This document shows, in pieces, positions 6,954-16,100 of a DNA stretch of 23,426 nt. Position 1 is the first letter of the stretch. Each line of letters starts with the position of its first letter. Under the pieces are notes generated by a model that saw nothing but the letters and a program-made list of their open reading frames with translations, did no database searches and had not been told where the DNA came from. The stretch comes from a virus, in IMG/VR virus record IMGVR_UViG_3300009149_000293, positions 1 to 23,426 of that record; one strand, given 5' to 3'. The position numbers and the translations under genes are program-made.

Positions 6954-7955
6954 TTAATCTTCATCATCAGATATAACATTAAGAATAATATCGTCCTTAA
7001 ATGTTATACTACCTTCACCACCAAGAATTTTATTCCAATATTCAGAATATTCTTTTTTATATTTATCAATTGCGGATTTATCATCTTTAATGTATCCTTG
7101 AGGGACCGCAATAATTTTACCATCCTTAAATGATATCCCATTCACGTGATTTTTTAATATTGATATTTTAGTTCTAACCGCATATGATATTGTTCTACTA
7201 TTTTTAGTAGCTGTAATATGACTAATACCTGATTTCTTTTGATTCCCAAATAAAAACACAATACTTGACGCCAACCATAATGCCTCTCCACCCTTAGCTT
7301 TAATTTCCGGTTGACCAAAAGGATTATCCGCTGGAAGAACCCACGGCTGGTTGATTACGACTAATGTATTATAATATAAATAATCATCTTTTTTTGATTT
7401 AGATATTCTAGAATGAACCCCCATGCCTATTTTATCCGCCAATACTCCGGCCGTGTGCATTTTACCTCCGGCGCCATTAAATGTCATCTTACAAGGAATA
7501 CTTCCAACGCTATCCCATAAGAAAAGAAGACTATACGATATGTCTCCATTTTCTTGAGCATCAATTATATCATTAATAAATTCGGTCGCTTGTTCAACAT
7601 AATCAAAACTATCATTAAAGATAAATTGACCATCCCACTCCCCATTTTCATTTTGTTCAGCTTGTAAACCCAATTCAACGGCATGTTCCCAACTCCTTTT
7701 CTTTTCTGTTATTATAAACACGGGTAAATGACCTTTTTTTTGAGCGTCAACCGCCGCTAATATCATTGCCGTTGTTTTTGAAGAATTTGAATGTCCCAAG
7801 AACATATTAATACCCCCCATTACAGGTCCTGGTAATCCACAAGCATTCATAAATGCTTCGCCACAATTATAAAAACTTTCGGGTTTATATTTTGTTTTTG
7901 TTGAGAATTTACTCTTTATATCTTCTAATGAGAATGTTTTCTTCTTAATTGCCAT
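6954..7955 (-). CDS. uvsX: UvsX-like RecA-family recombinase
   Basis: Strand-exchange protein of T4-type recombination and recombination-dependent replication. The RecA core is clear: an atypical Walker A at 54-61 (GHSNSSKT, with Ser where RecA has Gly), a catalytic glutamate at Glu84 (IITEKKRSW), Walker B around Asp148 (LLFLWDSVGSIP), a sensor glutamine at Gln203 (VVINQPW) and the KGGEALW element at 221-227. The 333-residue length is a little shorter than T4 UvsX (391). The C-terminus is acidic (SDDED), as in many RecA-like proteins. It starts one base after the stop of the 72-residue gene (TAATATGG junction), so the two are probably translated together. Gene 32 lies just upstream, as expected for its partner. 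Confidence 0.93.
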   Translation of the reverse strand: MAIKKKTFSLEDIKSKFSTKTKYKPESFYNCGEAFMNACGLPGPVMGGINMFLGHSNSSKTTAMILAAVDAQKKGHLPVFIITEKKRSWEHAVELGLQAEQNENGEWDGQFIFNDSFDYVEQATEFINDIIDAQENGDISYSLLFLWDSVGSIPCKMTFNGAGGKMHTAGVLADKIGMGVHSRISKSKKDDYLYYNTLVVINQPWVLPADNPFGQPEIKAKGGEALWLASSIVFLFGNQKKSGISHITATKNSRTISYAVRTKISILKNHVNGISFKDGKIIAVPQGYIKDDKSAIDKYKKEYSEYWNKILGGEGSITFKDDIILNVISDDED

Positions 7956-7956
7956 A

Positions 7957-8175
7957 TTAGTTATATGTTTCTTTTAATGTTTTTAATTTATCTCTAGCTT
8001 CACCCAATTTACCAATTGCGTTATCAATTTCTTTTACGATTTGAGGGTGTTCTCCCACCGCTGACGGATTGTTATAATATAAATCTAATATAACCTCAGC
8101 ATCTGCAATTTCGGATCTATATTTTAATTCTAAAGACTCGTAAATCTTATCTTGTAATGTTTTAACCACTTTCAT
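7957..8175 (-). CDS. Small helical protein between gene 32 and uvsX
   Basis: A 72-residue product that is almost all helix-forming and rich in Lys, Glu and Leu, with two likely amphipathic helices (about 1-33 and 44-70) joined by a short NNPSAVGEHP turn. There is no cysteine, membrane segment or catalytic motif. I do not recognise the family. It begins after the gene 32 terminator hairpin and ends one base before uvsX. That slot would suit a recombination accessory factor such as a UvsY-like mediator, but it is about half the length of T4 UvsY (137 residues) and no homology can be claimed. The ATG at 8175 follows the leader CATAAAAAAAAT. Confidence 0.75.
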   Translation of the reverse strand: MKVVKTLQDKIYESLELKYRSEIADAEVILDLYYNNPSAVGEHPQIVKEIDNAIGKLGEARDKLKTLKETYN

Positions 8176-8187
8176 ATTTTTTTTATG

Positions 8188-8222
8188 ATAAAAATGGTAA
8201 CGACATTAGTGTCGTTACCATT
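8188..8222 (-). terminator. Intrinsic terminator after gene 32
   Basis: A perfect 13-base-pair hairpin, AATGGTAACGACA / TGTCGTTACCATT (8193-8205 with 8210-8222), has a 4-base loop. On the minus strand it is followed by a short T run (ATTTTTATC). It starts 20 bases past the gene 32 stop and lies before the 72-residue gene. The T tract is modest, so it may be leaky or protect the mRNA 3' end. Confidence 0.8.
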
Positions 8223-8241
8223 CAATTAATTATTATGTTTA

Positions 8242-9102
8242 TTAGAACGGCATATCATCCGACTGAACTTCATCATCTTGTAGGTCCAATTTTGGAGTTT
8301 CCTCTTGTTTTGACTTACCCCCAAAAGAAACTTCACCTTGACTACTATCTCCGAAAACATATTTACCTGTTACCGTATCCCATTTAGGTGTTTCACCATT
8401 CGCAACGGCGTCTAAGTACTCTACCGGTTTTTTAGCATAAACATCATGTAATGTTGATGGGTCATTTATCCACGACTCTGAGGTTTCATTATCTTCGTGT
8501 ACCGGAGCTGGGTCGTCAAACATAACTGTTTGTACCACAGTATATTGATTACCATTATTAGCCTTAGTTTTAGTTAGTTCTAAGATAATATCTCTTCCTT
8601 TTTCAGGGTCTGTAATATCACCTTTAGTTCTGAAGATAGGGATAATTTTATCTAAGACGCCTTCGTTTTTGTAATTGTGTTTGAATCTCCAAAATTTAAC
8701 TCCATCGGCCTCATTATCTCTATCGACAACTTTTACAATGTAGAATTTACGTGATCGATACTGAGACGCTAATTGTCTATCAGAATCTTTTCCTGTTGAA
8801 GTCAGGGCTTCGTACACTTCAGTTAATGGTGAACGTTCGTTATCGTTCGCTCCCGGGTCATATAATTTAACCCACTTACCATCTACCTGCATTTCGTGGT
8901 ACCACACCTCTTTAAAAGGTGAAGAACCATCTGATGTAGGTAAGATTCTAAGTCTTCTTTGTCCTTGTTTTTCATCTTTTGGTAGGATAGCTGCGAAATA
9001 CTTTTTTAGTCTTTCTTCACTAGTCATTTTGATTGAGGAACTCCCCGAGTTTTGTGCTTTCTCATATTGATTTAAGATAGCATCTAATGCGTTGTTTGCC
9101 AT
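8242..9102 (-). CDS. 32: Single-stranded DNA-binding protein (T4 gp32 type)
   Basis: Coats single-stranded DNA at forks and recombination sites and recruits UvsX and helicase partners. It is 286 residues (T4 gp32 is 301). The central region (about 35-200) has a gp32-like OB-fold pattern: RRLRILP, PFKEVWYHE, RKFYIVKVVDRDN and KFWRFKHNYKNEGVLDKI. The end is acidic and finishes DDEVQSDDMPF, like the partner-binding tails of SSB proteins. Oddly there is no cysteine in the whole protein, so the His-Cys3 zinc site of T4 gp32 is missing; the equivalent stretch reads about KLYDPGANDNERSPLTEV. The gene has its own promoter (9134-9165) and terminators on both sides. The leader is AAAACAAAAAAAATT with no Shine-Dalgarno sequence. 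Confidence 0.9.
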   Translation of the reverse strand: MANNALDAILNQYEKAQNSGSSSIKMTSEERLKKYFAAILPKDEKQGQRRLRILPTSDGSSPFKEVWYHEMQVDGKWVKLYDPGANDNERSPLTEVYEALTSTGKDSDRQLASQYRSRKFYIVKVVDRDNEADGVKFWRFKHNYKNEGVLDKIIPIFRTKGDITDPEKGRDIILELTKTKANNGNQYTVVQTVMFDDPAPVHEDNETSESWINDPSTLHDVYAKKPVEYLDAVANGETPKWDTVTGKYVFGDSSQGEVSFGGKSKQEETPKLDLQDDEVQSDDMPF

Positions 9103-9116
9103 AATTTTTTTTGTTT

Positions 9117-9152
9117 TAAATGTTTAATTACCTCAATGATAGTAAACATTTA
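9117..9152 (-). promoter_or_regulatory. 10-bp inverted repeat straddling the gene 32 -10 region
   Basis: Perfect arms TAAATGTTTA and TAAACATTTA (9117-9126 and 9143-9152) are separated by 16 bases. The -10 element (9134-9141) sits between the arms, one arm lies in the promoter spacer and the other in the 5' leader. The geometry fits an operator for a dimeric regulator. The outer arm is not transcribed, so it is not an mRNA hairpin. The AT-rich arms could be chance. Confidence 0.4.
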
Positions 9153-9165
9153 TTGATTTGTCAAA
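9134..9165 (-). promoter_or_regulatory. Promoter of gene 32
   Basis: On the minus strand, TTTGACA (9159-9165) contains a perfect sigma-70 -35 box. After a 17-base spacer comes TATCAT, extended to TATCATTG (9134-9141). The same bases fit the Bacteroidota consensus TTTG, 20 bases, TAnnTTTG with one mismatch. The start of transcription would fall near 9127, about 25 bases before the ATG. It lies between the upstream terminator and gene 32. Confidence 0.75.
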
Positions 9166-9174
9166 CTATTATTT

Positions 9175-9201
9175 AAAAAAAAAGAGACCTAATTGGTCTC
9201 T
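9175..9201 (-). terminator. Strong intrinsic terminator ending the structural block
   Basis: On the minus strand AGAGACC, a 5-base loop and GGTCTCT (9183-9201) are followed at once by a run of nine T (complement of 9175-9183). It lies about 75 bases past the stop of the 213-residue gene and just before the gene 32 promoter, separating late structural from replication transcription. I see nothing else in 9202-9277. Confidence 0.88.
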
Positions 9202-9277
9202 CTTAAATTTTTAATTTATATGAATTCACCGAAAAACCAAATCATCTTTAGTTCGTGGGTAGTTTAATGTGGTATGG

Positions 9278-9919
9278 TTAACTAAAAGATTGTTTGATTT
9301 CGTCGTCCGTAAAATTTTCAACATCATCAGTAGTTAAAATATACTCATTTTTACCTGATTTCACCATATCTTCTTGCTTATCAACAAAGAAATCAGTTAA
9401 CTTCTGACTATATGGTCCTGAATCGAGACTTCTTAACTCTAATCTTTCTTCAGGTGTTTTAGGTCTATATTTTTCAATCTTATCTTCTAAACTATTAAGT
9501 TTGTTAACAATATTGTCCATATTATGTAATTTAGTCTCTAAATCACCCAATTGTTTAAATAGATTGTCGAAATAATTATCCTGTTTAGTTTCAATGCTTT
9601 TTTGAGAATTAACTAAATCGGTGATGTCCAATTCTTCAGACTCATCATCAGTCGTGTTTTCACCACCAACAACATCACCATCATTGTTAATTTTATCAAC
9701 ATCTGGGTCATTTTTAACATCTATAGGTTGACCTGTTTCAGGCTCCATAGGTGGTTCAACACCTAAATCACCCTCAGGTGGCATAGGACCACCAACTTCA
9801 CCATCCGGTAACGATTCTTCATCAGGTGATGGTGGTAATTCACCCTCTTGTTCAATAATGTAGTTATTAATAGCGTTATATCTTGATATCTCTAATAATA
9901 TTTTTTTATCAATTTCCAT
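9278..9919 (-). CDS. Acidic, Pro/Gly-rich coiled-coil protein, probable structural or assembly role
   Basis: 213 residues that I cannot assign to a family. The N-terminus (1-25) may be helical. Residues about 26-98 form a low-complexity, strongly acidic Pro/Gly/Asp/Glu stretch (ELPPSPDEESLPDG, GGPMPPEGDLGVEPP) that should be disordered. Residues about 105-150 have heptad-like spacing (LFKQLGDLETKLHNM, IVNKLNSLEDKIEKY), predicting a coiled coil. The C-terminal 60 residues look folded and end FTDDEIKQSFS. It is the last gene of the structural transcription block before a strong terminator. Six bases separate it from the 74-residue gene, so they are co-transcribed. A virion assembly or scaffold-like role is possible from composition and position only. 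Confidence 0.8.
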   Translation of the reverse strand: MEIDKKILLEISRYNAINNYIIEQEGELPPSPDEESLPDGEVGGPMPPEGDLGVEPPMEPETGQPIDVKNDPDVDKINNDGDVVGGENTTDDESEELDITDLVNSQKSIETKQDNYFDNLFKQLGDLETKLHNMDNIVNKLNSLEDKIEKYRPKTPEERLELRSLDSGPYSQKLTDFFVDKQEDMVKSGKNEYILTTDDVENFTDDEIKQSFS

Positions 9920-9925
9920 ATTAAA

Positions 9926-10150
9926 TTAACCGTTTAACAGTTGTTTAACCCCATTTGAAGTTTCAACCTGAATTCGTTTATTTGTTCTCATAATATTATC
10001 GACTCTTTCTATCAGACCATCTCTCATATTTACAGTATAACAATCACCTGTATCCAAATCACACACTTGTTTGGTCCCGTCTCCATTATCTTTTTCAGAT
10101 ATTTTGGTATTTTTACCCAAATAATTATCTAGTATTAATTTTAAATCCAT
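9926..10150 (-). CDS. Small hypothetical protein with paired cysteines
   Basis: 74 residues, unknown family. The middle has a strand-turn-strand look with two cysteines seven apart (KQVCDLDTGDCYTVNMRDG), which could bind metal or form a disulfide. It starts after a conserved 17-base motif (10155-10171) shared with another structural gene, so it may begin a transcript with the 213-residue gene downstream. The leader is AAAAACAAAAC before ATG. Confidence 0.7.
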   Translation of the reverse strand: MDLKLILDNYLGKNTKISEKDNGDGTKQVCDLDTGDCYTVNMRDGLIERVDNIMRTNKRIQVETSNGVKQLLNG

Positions 10151-10154
10151 GTTT

Positions 10155-10171
10155 TGTTTTTATTATAAATA
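10155..10171 (-). promoter_or_regulatory. Candidate late promoter/leader motif, copy 1
   Basis: TATTTATAATAAAAACA on the minus strand, 4 bases before the ATG of the 74-residue gene. It matches the motif at 21985-22001 in 16 of 17 positions. Both lie in 46-base gaps in front of structural genes. If the first part is a -10 element, the 5' leader would be very short. Confidence 0.4.
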
Positions 10172-10196
10172 TCTCTTATTCTGAAAAAAATTAAAT

Positions 10197-13100
10197 TTAT
10201 TTTACAACATCATATAAAATAATAGATTTTTCAACTAAAGCCTCTATTTTTTCCCTGTCTAATTTATCCATATCACTGTAAACATTTTCATTTAGAGTTA
10301 CCGGACCACTATTTAATATTAAGAATTTAGTAACACTAACTTTATCTTTAGTTACACCACCAACTCTTTTTTCCCATCTACTTTTAAGTAAACCAACGTT
10401 GTCACTTAAACTATTAAAAGAAACGTATGGGGTATTAGTTTTAGAACAATAAAAAGTTTTACTCGACATATATTGATTAACAATACCTTGAGGGTATTTT
10501 TCCTTAATATCAACACCTGAGAAATTATTGTCATAAGATGTGAACATGTCGTTTGTTTTTGATTTTAAATATATTGAGGCAAATATAATATATTTAAGAT
10601 TACTATTATTAGAACCTAATGTAGTCTCTATATTAACCTTAACATCATTATAACTACTTTTAGTTAAAGATGGTGTCACAATATCAAACCCACTATATAC
10701 ACCATTAGAATTAGGTTCACAATTACTCACATTAGAAATCTTTTTGTTAGGTTGATCCGTTAAATCATTAACAATACCATCTTTTTGAGATATAACATTA
10801 GAGTCTACCGTTCCCGTTTGAGTTGTACTAGTAGTGGCTATTCTATCTTGATTTTTATCAAGTATACTGTTTAATAAATTAGCCCTTAAAGTTTGTAAAA
10901 ATGAATCGACTTTAGGTAATCCTGCCGTCGGTTGTCTAATCCCCTCAATGATAGTTTCAAAAGTACCGGGGCTAATAACGTGGTCAACTCTTGTAATCAT
11001 ATAAGGACCATTAAACATAGGTACGTGTCTTAAGTTAAAATACATAGTTGGTTGCATCACGGCATTACCCATCATACTAAGTACACAACTATAACTTCTA
11101 TTTTTATAAAGATTATATAACGATAAATTTTGTGTGGAACCACCTCTTCGATTACCCTCAACTAACAAATTTGTTGCCTCAATAGATTCATAAGTGGCTT
11201 TTCCTGGGTCTTGTGAAACTCTAAAAGAAGTAAAAATTGACTGATTTTGAGGCCCTATATCAACATTAAACCCAACTACTTTATTAGAAATAGCATAATC
11301 TGACTTATCCGCCTTAATATCGTCAAGCAATGGATTATCACTCTTTCTACGTAAATCAAACGAATCACTCTTAAACCTATAGTCAACATTATCTTTTAAA
11401 TCCAAAACCGAACTACCTTTGTTAGTGTAAAAACAAACTAATTTAGTAGATGAATCTCTATAATCAACATTTGCAAATGTACCAAATAAAGTATTTGCAA
11501 TTTCTAAACTATCTTCCAATTTAGGTGTGGGGTTTTTTACAACATCTTGTACATTATAAAAATTAACATATGAAGGAAGGTTCATTACTTGAAAACCATT
11601 TTCCACTAAAATTCCTGTTATAAAAGTCAACATATCAATCGTTGAGGAATTTTCTATATCAAATAAAGAATCTTTTAACTTATATATGTCAACAAAAACC
11701 TTATCCCCAATGTTTCTACTTGCTCTATCTAATAGTAAAACATCCTCAAATAGAGTTTTATTAGATGAAAAGTCATTTCCAGCAATCCATTTATCGTTTA
11801 AAGCTTTAAATATTTCATATAATTCTACTTTAGTTTGGTCACCTTCAATAACACTTTTTTTATTAAGTGGAGTTGTCGAGTCCACATCCGGTAAACTGGA
11901 TTTTAATTTAGTGATTAAATTATTTGTTATTTTATTTTGAAAACTATCAACGTTATTTAAATATGTATCCATTAATTGTCCGAACTTTGCCGAAGTCATT
12001 GTCCCATCAACCAACTTTTGGGTCGCATATATTTTAATTATCGGTGAAAAGTCTTTAATATTTTGAGATTCAAACGCTATATTATTATCAACAAAAAAAT
12101 CAGTAATATAGGAACCATCATCGTCATATTCTAACTCTGATATATCTGAAAAACCAACATATAATTCTAAATCTACCCACTCAGTAGGGTACGCAAGTTT
12201 AGACGACGCAAAGGTCGTAGTATTACTACCTGTTGGTAAAGCATTTGGTGTAGATAAGGTATATTGGTTCCAAGTGTAACCGTCTACTATCGTAACGTTA
12301 TTTGAGAATGAATAAAAAAGTTTCTTATCAAAAAGACCGGGATTTCCGTATTTGAAAGCAACATCATAATCCAAAAACTTAGACAAATAATCGGTTATTT
12401 TACCCATTTGGTCATTCTGTGAATTACCAACTGTTTCTTCACCTGTCGTTAAAGTCACCTTAGGGGATTTAGCCATATCAATAAGCATCAGATGAAAATT
12501 TTGAAAATCCCCATTAAAAGAAGGTGATTCATTTTCTATTAATTCTTGTACACTTGTAGTACCTTGTTGAGCCTGATTTATCACAGAAAAAGGGTCTCCT
12601 AAATAATCAAATCTACTTTCGGTAAACGTTAAAAAAACGGATTCAAATTGGTCCATAACGTCTTTTTCAAAAGATGAAAACATTTCACTAATATTACTAT
12701 ATTCATCAACGAGCCCATTAATTGAAAAGTTTTGTGGTGGGCTTGGTAAATCAACATTTGACCCTAAAACATTGACAGTAATGGTGTTAGACTCATCAGA
12801 ATAAACCTTTTTAATATGTTGGTTATACTCAGGTTTAACAACTTTACTATTATCAAAATACCCATAATTAGGTGCCGACCAAAATAATCGAACCGAACCA
12901 TTATACATTGATTGATTATTCTTTATTTCAAATTTCATATCACCATTGATATCAATACACTCATCTTTAGTTTGATTAATTAAAGAACCATTTGAGGGTA
13001 TTATAAATGATGACACACCATCGTTACTTTTATAAAAAACACTCCAAGGAACCACTTTAATATCTTCATATAAACTAGTATAGTTTATAACCGCATCATC

Positions 13101-16100
13101 GACAAATGTCATATCCAAATTTGTATCAATACCATATTGTATATCCGAATCAGTATATCCGTTGAAAACATCTACACCATCATATAAAAAAGTAAAGTCA
13201 TTGATTAATTTAGGGTAAAATCCGGTATTAATCATCGTAACATTTTTAGTTATCAGAACCGGAGAATAGAATGGAATTGGTACAGTTTCCTCCATTACCA
13301 TATCATATGGAGAACCATTTATATTTAAATTGTATTTCTTATTAGGTGAAGAAGTAATTGGGTCGTAATTTGAGTTTTCATCAAAATCATTCCAAGAATC
13401 ACTTAATATATCAACATTACTTTCAATATACGTTTTATACCTATGCCACTCAGAACCAATCTTTAGGACCCAAGCGTAAGGTACTTTATGTATACCCCCA
13501 AACTTTTTAATCGTACTAAATATATAATCCAAATTAATAGGGTTAACATAATTACCGTTATTTGTTGTAAATTTTTCTCTAAGTGTAGCTAAAGGTAAAC
13601 TATTAATAAATAAATAAGCTGGGACAATAAATGGGTTCGAACTAGAATTTCTTATTTTATCAGCTGAACTCTGTAATGAATTTATAAAATAAGGCGTATT
13701 CATAATAGATACAGTCTGATTTGCTCTCACCAAACCAATATAATCATAATAATTTAAATTACCTTCAGTTAATAACTGTATATTGGGGCTACGATAGAGG
13801 TAAAAATCACTTAAATTAGTGTTCTCATAATTTGGCATAATTAAGGTCCGTTTAAACCCAAAATTCGTTATCGGCCTAATTTCATCTGAAGTAGTATTAA
13901 CTTTGAAGTTCGAAATAACTTTTTTATCCTCATTGAGGAATAATGTTTTGGAAGTACTTTTAGAACCATTAACATCACTAATCTTGTCACCATCTTGTAA
14001 ATTATTTTTTATCCAAGTTAAATCAGTAAAAGGATATGTATCAACAAAACTAATAATATTACTCTTGCTAGATTTCAAATAATCAACTAAGTTTTCACTA
14101 CCAGGTAATCCGGATTGGGGTCTTGTCACTTCACTATTTAAAAAATAATCAGAAAGAAACATAAAGCTAGCATTATCAACATCATTTTTTATGTACCCCG
14201 TATTAAAAATACCTCTTATTAAATTATTCCAAGATAACCCTTGTCCATCATTAGAAATTGACTCTAAAATCGTTAAAAAGTTTTCACCGGTGATATTAAA
14301 AGTTTTAAGGTCTTGTATTAAAAAAGGATTATCATTAGATAAACTTTCAATAATATTATTTTTTTCAACCTCCGCCAGTATGTTAGTAATCTTATCAGAA
14401 TCAAGTAAACCATTAACTCTAACAAGTCCGGTATAATTAGAAGTTAAAAATAACCTTTCATATATTTCATAAAAATATTTTATCTTTTCTTTATTTTGAT
14501 AAACTTCATTACCAATTGGGAATTCAATAGCATTAACCGAAACTCTATTTGTCTCAAATAATTCGTTAGGGTTTGATGTTGATTGGGTAGGTGACAACCC
14601 TCTTTTAGTTAACCCCCTTAAATATTCTTCAACAAATTCAACTTCAGGCCAAACATCATATAAATAACCCTTAGTGATATTAGTATATCTACTATCTCCC
14701 GGATAAGCGATTTCATATTTTTCCCTATCATCACCCGCGTTAGTTGCAACAATAAATTGAGGCCAAGGATAAACCGGATTATTACTATTAACACCCGATG
14801 AAACATTATCAGGGTTAGCGTTGGCGACTTCACTGTTAAATATAGCGTCTTGTCTGTTCTTATCATCTCTAACGTCCCAAGCTTCTCTATGAGTATTATC
14901 CAATAATCTAAGAAACGCCTCTCCATTGGCGAATATTACGGCTAAAACATTTCTAATAGTCGGAACAAAACCAATACCATTATTCCCTTTATCATTTAAT
15001 AATTCAGATAAAGAGTCGGTTAATTGTTCTTGTATTTTTTCTTTAATCTGTCTAACTTTTACTTCGATTTCATCAATAATCCCCATAAAGGACTCTTTAC
15101 CTTCAAAAACATAATAATAACTAACCTTATCCGGGTTCGAATCTGATGAGTTTTGATTTGAGGAAAAATCTAATTCGGTATTATTAAAAATACCTTTTGT
15201 TATTAATTCAACTTTAAAATCGTCAATTTGACCATCTGTAGGTTGAACACCTAAACCTTTTTGTTGGATATAAGTTTCTCTTAAATCGATATCATTTATC
15301 GTCGAATTTTTTTTATAGAATGTATCGTAGGTTATAGGATTTGGTATGGACGATGGAACAGGTGGTTTACCACCAATAACGTAAGAACCATTTTCACCTA
15401 AAGTTTCATTTTCACTCAATTTAGAATTAAATTTAACTATTAACCCTTTCAAGTTTGATATTGCGGTACTTCTTTTTTGAGGGTCCCTTAACTCTTTTTT
15501 GAAAGTATATACTTTGGTTTTATTGGTATCGTCAAGAATAAAAAAGTTTTGAGTATCCATATTCTGATTAAACCAGGAACCGCTCTTGTCGGTACCAGCA
15601 TAACTAAAAACCTCTTTTGTATAATCTACTAAATCATTAGTATATTGGGTAACATTAGTTAAAGGGTCCAAATTCTCTTTAGTGAAAGTATCTAATGTGT
15701 TTTTTATAAATAATTCCAACCTAAACTTTAATTGCATCAAAGTTAACTCAGGAAAACCATCATCTATAAGTCCCTTAGATTTATATTCCCCATATAATTC
15801 TCTAATTTTTTGATAACCCAACTCAACAACCCCATCTTCTACATCAGAAAAGTTTGTTGAGGTATTTTTTTTAGTTTGTATTTGAATTCTTGAAGAGTAC
15901 ATGTGGGGGACGGCTAACAAAGAACCCATAGTCACCTCCGCCAATATAGTATATTTGTAAGTATAAAATTCTAAATCTATACTAAAGTTACCCTTGGCGG
16001 TATCATATCTAGAAGAAAAACTTTGCAACATTAAAGGTAATCTAACGGCCTTCCCATAATAACCTTTAATCGTTAAATTAAATTTAGGATATGGAAAATT

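Noticed and set aside
5-9264. GTGGGTAGTT present at 5-14 and 9255-9264, both just past stop codons
   Set aside because: A 10-base match in a 23-kb window is expected many times by chance, and no further similarity surrounds it.
14618-14926. A 102-codon minus-strand frame inside the giant hub gene
   Set aside because: It is in another frame of a continuous 2156-residue gene, and its composition (Leu/Ile-rich, no motif) is that of a shadow frame.
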